This document shows positions 52,201 to 57,800 of a DNA stretch of 64,000 nucleotides, one piece after another. Location of the stretch: NCBI GenBank assembly GCA_026388155.1, contig JAPLKI010000018.1, forward strand, positions 124,001 to 188,000, given 5' to 3'. The position numbers and the translations under genes are program-made. This stretch comes from Elusimicrobiota bacterium (lineage in GTDB: Bacteria > Elusimicrobiota > Elusimicrobia > Elusimicrobiales > UBA9959). Every line of letters starts with the position of its first letter. The stretch's first letter is position 1. A model generated the notes under the pieces. It was given only the letters and a program-made list of their open reading frames with translations, was not told the DNA's origin and made no database searches.

Positions 52201-52693
52201 TACGGACGCGGACAATGACGGGAATGTGGACGGAACCTCTCCGCCTGTCCTTATCGCTTCCCTTAAGCTCTATACTCTTAATGAAACCACTCAGCTTTGG
52301 GAAGAGGTTCCTGGTTCGGTGCTGGACCGGGTTAATCACCGCGTGAGCGCGCAGGTGTGGCACCTCTCTATTTATACGGCCCTGGGGACGACAGCGGCTA
52401 CCGACCTTTCAAGGGCGCTGGCCTATCCGAATCCTTGGAGGCCCGGAAGCGGGGGGGCCTATGACGCGACCGTGATAACCTTTACCAACCTGACCGCGGA
52501 AGCGACTATCCGCATCTTCACGCTCAGCGGCGATCTGGTCCGCAAACTGGACAAAGTATCGGCTGAAGGGAATCAAAAGAAGTGGGACGGGAAAAACACT
52601 GACGGAGCGCGGGTGGCTACAGGGGTGTATTACTATGTGGTCTCAAGCCCGCAATGCAAAAAAGCTACGGGCCGGCTGGCGGTGGTGCGATGA
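40232..52693 (+). CDS. 3' part of giant beta-helix surface protein with T9SS-like C-terminal domain
   Basis: The open frame begins inside the prophage end; host sequence starts at 40268. The host part has 4,141 residues, giving about 4,883 with the 5' half. Repeated modules begin near 40350, 43255, 44790, 47320 and 48645. They alternate between a form with AVASL...NTCIVIRDxKVYxESV and a form with MRPGNxCIVIRDTxTY, each followed by a right-handed beta-helix built of NTISGSxISAxG rungs. Residues near 50,950-51,330 bp form the closing part (DPLWYNRSAGAEDFHPES, NLGSYGGT). A fibronectin-like domain and a choice-of-anchor stretch follow. The end (AYPNPWRPGSGG... IFTLSGDLVRKLDK... WDGKNTDGARVATGVYYYVV) is a FlgD/T9SS type-A-like domain. 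Without a signal peptide it cannot be exported alone. The stop overlaps the next start (ATGA). Confidence 0.85.
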   Translation: MLFSNYQIISTYPALQAGSLITMDSPSGTASGPDYSLDPSGYVKWPSPSAAPSADWPAGCGTANSLNVMQGVVPDVSTFTTISGAVASLKASLAGTGLSEDTCIVIRDNKVYAESVLIDGIEANDHRLIIMADPAFAGGANPVIEPPALSNSALEIKVASVTLTHIGVIAASSLPYGIVVSSPDVNISGLTIHDVDQNMGFPDLGFIESAGIYFKGAAAHGTVEQTYISAGGYGILDESAGGNNVNNSIVYSLDSDAVSFAGDNNSVTNSTIGSGGPGGGTGRGVYSNGDWNTISGTRVLINSAYGVYFDAGSSNNSVTGCTFDGKDYYTFDGVGLYSNGLNNSVTSDFSNTGRLAIEYGPASSSGTISGCTVNNTSYDGDNKGVEIDGSSVTVRLNNIYSYGTALAVSGIYQLVTDNPQIQSEQDDALVVYSSASLFAGNNITGYSGSGVVFEEGGYNALGPSADNICVVTSYYDAGLSEASPGGNTITQCAINSYYHNGVYFESVSGGGDTITFSTITSAYYRDGLIDEGAGSNKVSQCLVSGGYSGIDLEGSGRDQISLSTISASYWGGNTAGLRVGGEGNNTITDCSITSDYFHGVYLEGQGGNAISGSIVRANYDGYNYYSGSALYDQSNGGNNITQSTFTTKSWNYPALYLGNSAVADDISESTITAPNSYGIQDYSQAGNIISQSYISGGWFGVKLNGRDTDISDSYISADGLGLLYPQNTGWPNYIDVSGKSLYDGRYARGFGVLMDGFAQNCSVSLSTISAAADAVITQDYYGGNIIDESFLYPQNGNGVLYLGSGGNIVSGSTITAVDELFAGVKDTGLNDFIYENYISAASIGIYLSNGSERYSTMIGNTVSAADVGIDDESYGYNSIGWSGITAATAVRMGSHRSSPDLMYWNTISGALVGLDIARNPAVNPDPGVGILGLTFQDPLPANSTAINFEGSEVFVSTFTSVVFNSANTQFNVNAVNLLDGSAVSMVNSVGISSGPAHENDIVLDPEPGYVQWNTVVPPPSSPGCDLLYNVLKDTAAPSPGYYPGIQEALDAFHAAYFGMRPGNVCVIVRDTETYAGASVLGPRSSFYRLTIMADPTFVSSAPVVDPALGGNWTAFDIEAGSVTISHINIIPTAQVDYGIYAGQADSLIVSGVSIRDTGGMFSSYGIYKSDGDLTITGSTVAVGNGDSIWGVRTNDNGTGRLSITDSYIHGSGAVYVYNAEKAAISGSVLVSNSAAGYGFYSYGIPGGFSLVSSTVTGGASGAGVRVDGSAGAVSIADSHIQGGDAVYFSQTANTAISGSVLISKSDTGNGFNAYVSGDFSLVSSTVTGGANGEGVGFYGAEGRDSITDSYIQGANAVSIDYGGKISISTSVLVSNFDAGYGLDAYVSGDFSLVSSTVTGGANGAGVWLYYDNPSAVVLSSVTIAGSMEGLVLQGYSSNPGAFAVSDIVFRDMPAGLMSTAIDFIGYQFIVSTFTGVSFNSPNIDVNVNAYPTLSDGSTIYMVNHSGPKTGPAYAFDLLGQVKWGPETLTPWSGGPIPAGCGDASVNVAQNGASGAFTSIGGAVASLTSLSANTCIVIRDSKVYRESVLIDSVATNGYRLTVMGDPALGPAIPVVSGHYGEEFLSHAREEGYAENLDAVFQITAASVTLNNLAVIPEVETLYGVEISSPDMKLSSVTIRDAYQDIDYAALYLTGEAANTVVEDSQLSLYSDGVYDDSLGGNRVSRSRINSNYGHAVYFTAPGGGETVSQPGPEQAASANNSVIDSTIEAGGYGFYSDGANNNISRSVIIPDGQGSGVYLDYNSSSNSVNSCLIEGIPDSYVQGVYSYGAANSIIGGAISVAGGGAIFEGAGNLVSGASISVWGDSDGVSLYGEGSNIITGSTIATRGWSGIHDASSGSNIITGSIISARDYGVYFEGGNDNANLCAQALAAKNVKGCNYYNYGGNTISGSVISAASGSEGYGVYYYATGGGNSISGSTIAAAGYEEGYGVYYEEDAGQNTISASVISAASGDEYEYGSGIGLHYGYSGGENSISGSTITATGHYEGYGVVSDEDAGQNTISASVISASGMVGFGVLDYSYGGDTISESSITAAGGEYVAFGVYDDGYGENSISGSSITATGGDEGYGIYDESDGGNTISGSTIAATGVYDGYGIYDESYGDNTVSASVISAMGGYGYGVYSDAEYTDVNTSRISATGEGVTLDGGFNFIEQNIINSLNIGINDDGEGANSFGRNYITAPGTAAYFGASRVDYPDVVYDSTISGAAVGLHIARNANADDGYSNPGLPILGLTFTDLLPGATAINFEGGEIFISTFTDVIFNGNIAVNVNGAGLLDGSTVYMVNSVGLSSGPAFENDIVPDPAPGYIQWNTVNIPPMPPDPAGCDLVYNVKWAPEDLPPPAPSPGKQGVVSPDSGETGYYSGINDALYTFYDDYNGMRPGNTCIVIRDTQTYHESVWIEGYNAGSRLTIMADPTFVSSAPVIDPAHDSGDDLKDSDINGINSKWAAFAIFDSSVTIQHINIIPSGPVGYGILAAGIWGDVGNIIVSSVTIIDNGGMILNAGIGFVYSFGNNSVAGSTVIAGNGDYSMGVWSYSQPLVNLSEGDAGLISYGGGDTFITDSYIRGSDAVSIEGARAAAVTRCVLTASDYEAGIGLDANGNHALTVSLSSVAGGGAGMGIWLDNKDYNPQYVQETPVTITLSSVTITNAFDGLVISPHNANVGTQPQSDNAVYHFSNLTFKDPSPAGPMNTAISFMGDQVVTATFTAIAFDSPNIEVNVDAYPALQEGSDIHMAGASGVRSGPYYALDPLGYVKWTSQVAPWSGGSMPDGCGAGSLNVAQNVASDGVSTFTSIGDAVASLAGASLSNTTCIVIRDTGTYNESVTVDGFTFANNTSRLIITGDPALGSAMPSVVPYDGYYDAAFNILTASVTLSRMVISPRYAYLDYGVMVSSPNVALSSVTIDDKTDALNASYYEDWGIWAAGVYLNGEAGSGTVTQSHINVGGSGYGIMDMGTGGNIISNSRVTSRNSAAVAFGCSEEGPCSLYDSDYAQSSNNSVITSTLAGGYLGLYSYGTSNTVSDSVIVQPVAAPDEDMHVYAGLYFDYDTSGNSAVRAIINVRGNGAIILGDGNDISSSTIVAVDGDGIVLSGSGNHLVTNSNISVFAGETGVYLESGGNILSGSTITVEGWAGVYDYSAGSNTISGSVINAWDKNTEAGVYLDSGVKGDMISGSTVTTRGWAGAYDYSAGSNTVSGSVISGRDYGVYYDNNWDVSGGNTVTGSEISATGEYGTGVLDYSNGRNIVSGSFISAPGCGVDDESWGGNSISFSSITVTGVDGTGIYYSGDGGNTVSGSAISALYSGIDDESGDGATVSGSVISATGSGGTGVFDYSSGGDKISGSVISAMGEYGTGVYKGSYGGQFTLSTNTIAGSQYSLYIYPQGDTRILITSNTIISALSGDNNTYGIYIGGLTTGATIYNNGIYYRSSGDNSGYTAYGLYANAAAGLSFNHNRLNDPGLAAGGSIVMAYFEGVPDTDFRFNDVNSTGTGLTDAYLLQLVNSTVTVKNNIFLASWSVSGSSASLWMDSDSGIYSDYNDWFAPAGSNAAVLGGQSYPLAQSWAAGYDANSIFVDPLWYNRSAGAEDFHPESHTGRYSNGSWIIDGDHSPAIDKADPAEPYSDEPVPNGLRANLGSYGGTAEASKTGLLKPVLLTPLNGGMLTTKTPLFDWTDISSSYPNDAVYYEVRYSTTSDFSIVHTTSALIVSHFTLDAELIPHTVYYWSVHAYSYDSADAPLELVSPESAVWNFETPAAPGAPELHAFALSSATVNWHWTAAPAPAGAPSVYTLYTSTGWLIATLPGSATSFLETELTTAAAYSRYLKAENITGWALSSTVTVAIPISFDLAAGGVSSGTISDPATNDPLIDIPAGASGTDMRWLVSLDPVQKPLTDETPGLIIAAGASMPAGLGGTTTMIREYLVTINEERFTGLLGSSVTVYVSYTDADNDGNVDGTSPPVLIASLKLYTLNETTQLWEEVPGSVLDRVNHRVSAQVWHLSIYTALGTTAATDLSRALAYPNPWRPGSGGAYDATVITFTNLTAEATIRIFTLSGDLVRKLDKVSAEGNQKKWDGKNTDGARVATGVYYYVVSSPQCKKATGRLAVVR
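40263..40267. repeat. Right copy of 5-bp target-site duplication
   Basis: CCTAT, identical to 7648-7652. Host sequence continues from 40268 with PALQAGS, in frame with the 5' half of the giant gene. Confidence 0.9.
46060..46770. repeat. Tandem beta-helix rung repeats in the giant gene, block 1
   Basis: About ten in-frame repeats of 60-90 bp encode units such as NTISGSTIAATGxxxGYGIYDES, with near-identical DNA words (AACACCATAAGCG and GGAAGCACCATTACCGCC). Each is probably one or two turns of the helix. Such tandem DNA could expand or contract by recombination. Confidence 0.6.
49740..50480. repeat. Tandem beta-helix rung repeats in the giant gene, block 2
   Basis: A second run of similar units (NTVSGSVISA, GVYDYSAGSNT) in module 6. 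One pair near 49770 and 49920 shares a long nearly identical stretch (GGCCGGAGYCTATGATTACA and following), suggesting recent duplication. Confidence 0.6.
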
Positions 52694-54699
52694 AAATAAT
52701 AATGGCGGCTCCAGGCATTGTTCTGGCGGGCCTGATAGGGGCGCAGCCGGCGCTGGCCGCGGGCGCGGGAACTACCGCGGCCGAGTTCCTCCGTTTCGGA
52801 GTGGGCCAGCCCGCGATCATGTCGGACGCGTCCGGAGCTTGCCAGCGGGGCGCAACGGCCTTATACTGGAACCCGGCCGGCCTCGCGGACTCCCAGTGCA
52901 TGGACGCGTACGCGGCGCATTACGGCTTGCCGGGAACGGTCAGTTACGATTTTGCGGGGCTTGTGCTGCCCATCCGCCGCGGCGTGTTTGAGGGCGGTCT
53001 TGGCCTGTCTCTCCAGATGCTGAGTCAGGGCGATCTGATGCGGGTGGATAATACGGGGACCCGGACCGGCGATTTTTCGGCCGGAGATTTTGCGGCCGGC
53101 GCGGCCTGGGGAGGCATGTTTGGTCCGTTCCGCGGCGGCCTGGGTTTTAAATTTATCCGGCAGAACATTGACGACAGCGCGGGTTCGGCTGTGGCTTTGG
53201 ACGCGGGGGTACAGCGCGATATGGGGAAATGGTCTGTTGGCGCCGCGGTTACGAACCTCGGTTCCTCTCTCAAGGTCGGTTCAACGGCGTTTAAGCTGCC
53301 TGCCACGCTGCGCGCGGGCGCCACTTATGAGGTTGTGAAGCGGTTAACGCTGGCTTCCGACATGAGCGTTTCAAACGGGCAGGGGACGCGGTTGCACGGA
53401 GGGGCTTTGTTCAAGCTCGCGGGACCGATCTCTATCGGGGCGGGGTACACGACAGGGCAGGGAGAGGACGGGCCTTCCGGGCTGGCGGCCGGGATGCGGC
53501 TCAGCTGGAACAATTTTATCTTTGACGCCTCTTACCGGCCATTCGGAGAAATAGGCAACGCGATGCAGATCGGGGTGGGAGCGCGGTTTGGTTGCCCTAA
53601 GGCCGCTCCTCCCGCTCCTCCCGCTCCCCCCGCGGCCTCCGTACTCCCCGTGCCCGTCGATTCGGACGGGGATGGCGTGCGGGACTCTTTGGATAAATGC
53701 CCCGGCACTTCCGCCGGGACGATAGTTGACGCGGCCGGCTGCCCCCTGGACAGCGATGCCGACGGCGTACCGGATTACTTAGACAAGTGTCCCGGCACAC
53801 CGGCGGCGGTAGCCGTGGATACGGTCGGTTGTCCTTCGGCGCCGGTTGCAGCAGTTGTTCCCGAAGCCTTGAACCCCGCCTGCCCATGGGAGCAGGCGGA
53901 CAAGTCGTGCCAGTTGGATATAGAATTTGATTACGACAAGGCCGAGCTCAAAGGCGATTTCGCCGAACAGTTAAAAAAGATAGCGGTGTATATGTCGGCC
54001 AATCCCGGGGCGCGGCTTGACCTGCGGGGTTATACCGATGACCACGGCGAGGATGAATATAATATCAATCTTTCCAAAGACCGGGCAGAGGCGGTTCAAA
54101 AGTACCTTGTCCAGGCGGGGGCTCTGGACGCCGGCCGCCTATTAGTCAAGGGAATGGGCAAGTCGCAGCCCATCGCATCCAACGAGACCGAAGAAGGCCG
54201 CAAGAAAAACCGGCGCGTGACCGCGGTCCTCGCCGGCGAGCCGGAACCCGCGGCGCAGCCTGTCGCCGCGCCGCCCGCGGAGCAGCCTGTCGTAGCGCCG
54301 CCCGCGGTTGAACCGGCTCCGCCCGCCGCCGAACCTAAAACTGCTGTTGAGCCGAAACCCGCTGCTGAACTTAAAGTTACCAATATAAAAATTGCTCAAA
54401 GCATAAGCGGGGGCTATCCGCAGGGAACGGCGGATAAGTTCGATCCGAATGTCGGCCGGCTATACTGCTGGACCGCGGTGAAAGTTTCGCCCGCGCCGGG
54501 GACTATAAAACACGTCTGGTACAACCCGGAAAGAAGAAAAGCCCTGACGGTTAAACTGCCGGTGCAGCCGGTGGAGGAAAATGCGTCCTGGCGTACGTGG
54601 AGCACGACCAAAGTATACCCGGGCAAATGGAAAGTTGAAGTAACCGACGAGAACGGAAATGTGCTGGATACTATAACGTTCATGGTCGGGGAGCCGTAA
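52690..54699 (+). CDS. PorV-like barrel fused to TSP3 repeats, OmpA and DUF2914
   Basis: A 669-residue outer-membrane protein. A signal peptide (MKIIMAAPGIVLAGLIGAQPALA) precedes a PorV/UPF0164-like barrel (about 25-300; TTAAEFLRFGVGQPAIMSDASGACQRGATALYWNPAG). Calcium-binding TSP3 repeats (DSDGDGVRDSLDKCPG, DSDADGVPDYLDKCPG) cover about 320-390. An OmpA-like peptidoglycan-binding domain (about 415-520; IEFDYDKAEL, RGYTDDHGEDEYN, NRRVTAVL) is followed by a Pro/Ala linker and a C-terminal DUF2914-like domain (HVWYNPERR, GKWKVEVTDENG). It starts in an ATGA overlap with the giant cargo gene, so the two are translated together. Known PorV delivers T9SS cargo to the attachment complex; here the OmpA part would also tie it to the wall. 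Confidence 0.85.
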   Translation: MKIIMAAPGIVLAGLIGAQPALAAGAGTTAAEFLRFGVGQPAIMSDASGACQRGATALYWNPAGLADSQCMDAYAAHYGLPGTVSYDFAGLVLPIRRGVFEGGLGLSLQMLSQGDLMRVDNTGTRTGDFSAGDFAAGAAWGGMFGPFRGGLGFKFIRQNIDDSAGSAVALDAGVQRDMGKWSVGAAVTNLGSSLKVGSTAFKLPATLRAGATYEVVKRLTLASDMSVSNGQGTRLHGGALFKLAGPISIGAGYTTGQGEDGPSGLAAGMRLSWNNFIFDASYRPFGEIGNAMQIGVGARFGCPKAAPPAPPAPPAASVLPVPVDSDGDGVRDSLDKCPGTSAGTIVDAAGCPLDSDADGVPDYLDKCPGTPAAVAVDTVGCPSAPVAAVVPEALNPACPWEQADKSCQLDIEFDYDKAELKGDFAEQLKKIAVYMSANPGARLDLRGYTDDHGEDEYNINLSKDRAEAVQKYLVQAGALDAGRLLVKGMGKSQPIASNETEEGRKKNRRVTAVLAGEPEPAAQPVAAPPAEQPVVAPPAVEPAPPAAEPKTAVEPKPAAELKVTNIKIAQSISGGYPQGTADKFDPNVGRLYCWTAVKVSPAPGTIKHVWYNPERRKALTVKLPVQPVEENASWRTWSTTKVYPGKWKVEVTDENGNVLDTITFMVGEP

Positions 54700-54718
54700 T
54701 TTTAACCCGTTGGAGAAA

Positions 54719-54750
54719 ACCGCCGGCTCCGGCCGGCGGTTATTGTTTTG
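54719..54750 (+). terminator. Terminator after the PorV-OmpA gene
   Basis: ACCGCCGG (54719-54726) pairs with CCGGCGGT (54733-54740) over a 6-nt loop, followed by TATTGTTTTG. A TATAAT at 54751-54756 immediately after may start the next transcript. Confidence 0.65.
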
Positions 54751-54837
54751 TATAATGAAACATAGGGAACTCTCCGTCGTAAACTTCTTTTTCAATTAAA
54801 ATAATTTTATCATAACGAAGGGGTCCCTCAAATTTTA

Positions 54838-57800
54838 ATGAAGACCTATTCTTTCGGACCGGCTTTTCCAGCAAAGCCCGCGCGCCCGCTCGCGCGGGCT
54901 TTCTTTTTAGCCCGCAAGTTGCAGTTGACTGCAACTTGCGCCCCAAAGGGTAGGGGAAACCACAATGTGGTTGCCACCTGTGGCTCAATTCCCCCGGAAG
55001 GGGTGCCTCCGCCCTTTTCCGATGGCAAGCAAGGCGAATGTGCACTCGGTACGGAGCGCGCAAAAAAATGCGCTCAAAACCTACCTGCGAGCGTAAAAGG
55101 GCGGGGCAACCCAGCCCTTTTGCCCAATAAGTTGTTGAATCATAGGGCAAAAGAGCTGCCCTTCGGGCGAATCCTGATTGCAGGATTCGGGTTGTCCGTG
55201 TTTGCCGCCATCCCTCTTGTCGCGCCCTCAGGACTTTCCGCCCAGGAGCCGCAGATCTCCACGGCGCCTCTGAATCCGGCGTTTGAAGCTTATTTCGCCG
55301 TTCCCGCTAAAACCAAAGCTGTGTCCGCCCCGGCGCCGGGCAGGGCGCTTGGAGGCTTGCCCTCGCCTTTCGATTTCTCCCACATGAAAGGGGCTCACCC
55401 GCGGGCCCTTTCTTCAGGTATTGAAAGCGCCGGCTCCGGCTACGCCGCCTCTTATGACCTGCGCGCCCTTGGAAAGGTCTCGTCCGTTAAAGACCAGGGG
55501 AACTGCGGTTCCTGCTGGGCTTTTGCCGCTATGGGCTCGCTGGAATCACGCCTGCTTACCGGTGAATTCTGGGACTTCTCCGAGAACAACCTGAAGGATA
55601 GCGCCGGTTTTAACTGGGGTCCCTGCGATGGGGGGAACCGCGACCTGGCCACGGCGTATCTGTCGCGCTGGAGCGGCCCGTGGACGGAGGCGGCCGACCC
55701 CTACGACGATAATGACTTGAGCAGAAAAACTCCGGCCTACCCGTCGGCGAACGCGCAGAAACACGTTCAGGAGATACTGTTCCTCCCGGACAGGGGCGGC
55801 GCCGCCGATAACGACAATATCAAGTGGGCTCTTACCAATTATGGCGCGGTACAGACTTCAATATACTGGGACGATGCTTATTACAATGCCTCCTACAATT
55901 CATACTATTTCAACGGCATTTCCGGCACAAACCATGCCGTCGCCATAGTCGGCTGGGATGATAATTTCGACAGGAACAGGTTTAACACGGCGCCGGCCGG
56001 CAACGGCGCGTTTATTATAAAGAATTCCTGGGGCCTCAGCTGGGGTGACAACGGCTATTTTTACATTTCGTATTACGACACGAATATAATAGACAACACT
56101 GTTTATGCCGACCCCGAAGCCGCCGGCGCCTATTACAGGGTTTACCAGTACGATCCGCTTGGCCAGACTTCAGCTATCGGATATGGGTCAAGCACGGGCT
56201 GGTTCGCCAATGTCTTTACGGCCGCCGAGGACTATACGCAGGTGGACGCGGTCAGTTTCTATACCCTGGCGGTAAACTCCAGCTACGAAATATATGTTTA
56301 CCGGGACATGCCCGCCGCCGGCAACCCGCGTTCCGGCACGCTGGCGGACAGCCAGTCCGGTTCCTTCGCCTACGCCGGCTACCATAGCGTCCCGCTTGCC
56401 GCCAAGGTGCCGCTCGCCAACGGGCAGAAATTTACGGTAGTCATAAAGATGACGACCCCCGGCTATAACTATCCGATACCGATCGAGAAGCCCATAACGG
56501 GCTATTCAAGCGCCGCCGCCGCCGGCGCCGGCCAAAGCTATCGCAGTTCCGCCGGCTCCACCTGGAGCGATATTACAGCAAAATACCCGAACACCAACGC
56601 CAATGTGAAGGCTTTCACTTCCGTCATTGAGGACGCGACGCCGCCGGCCGCTATAACAACGGTGCGCGACGGTCTTTCCGCGGATATAACCTATGCGAAC
56701 TCGCTCTCCCAGCTGTCGGCCAACTGGACCGCGTCCAGCGACGCTGAAAGCGGCATACGCCGCTACTGGTACGCCATCGGAACCACGGCCGGAGATACGA
56801 ATGTCGCGGGTTGGACGGATAACGGCGCCAGCACCTCGGCCACAAAGACCGGCCTGTCCCTGACCGACGGGCAGATATATTATTTCACGGTCAGGGCGGA
56901 AAACTGGGCCGGCCTGCAGTCGGACGCGGCAAATTCCGACGGCCAGACGGTAGATAATACCGCCCCTTCAACTATTGAAACCGTGAACGATGGCCTTGGG
57001 GAAGACATCGTCTACACTACTTCCGGCACCCGGCTGTCGGCCAACTGGACTCCCAGTTCCGACGGGCAGTCCGGCATAGCCGGATACTGGTATGCGATAG
57101 GCGCCGCCGCGGGCGGGACGGACGTAAGCGGGGGCTGGGCAGATAACGGAATGAATACTTCGGTTACCAAAACCGGCTTGAACCTTGCCAAAAACCAGAT
57201 CTATTATTTCACGGTAAAGGCGGAAAACGGGGCCGGCTTATGGTCGGCTGCGACGAATTCCAACGGCCAGCGGGTGGATAATACCCCGTTAAATCCCGCG
57301 TTCACGCAGGTTAATTTCTCCAGTCTGACCGTAACGTGGACCGCAATGCCGGGAGCGGATTACGCCGTCGCGCTGTCCTCGGACGCTGATTTCACGAATA
57401 TCGTTTCTTCAGGCCCGCAAAGCGGAAATTCGTCGGCCTTTACCGGCCTCCTTGGGGCGACACAGTATTTTTTTAAAGTCAGGCTTTCCACCGAGACCGA
57501 ATGGGACTATGCCGGCAACAGGATCTCCTCGGCCACCTTCGCGTTTATGCCGGATCTGCCCGGGGAAAAAATATACACCGGGGTCTGCTCAAGCAGCATG
57601 ACGGTAAACTGGTCGTCGGGAACCGCCGCGGCCGGCTATAATTCGGCGGAGGCGCTTTACGAAGTGGAAGTGTCCACCGTCCAGGATTTTAGTCCGGTGC
57701 TTAGTTCTTCGCAGACCTGTAATTTGAATGCCGGCTTTACCGGATTAACGCCTAACACGGCATATTATACCCGCGTGCGGGCAATAAACAAAGGCGGCTC

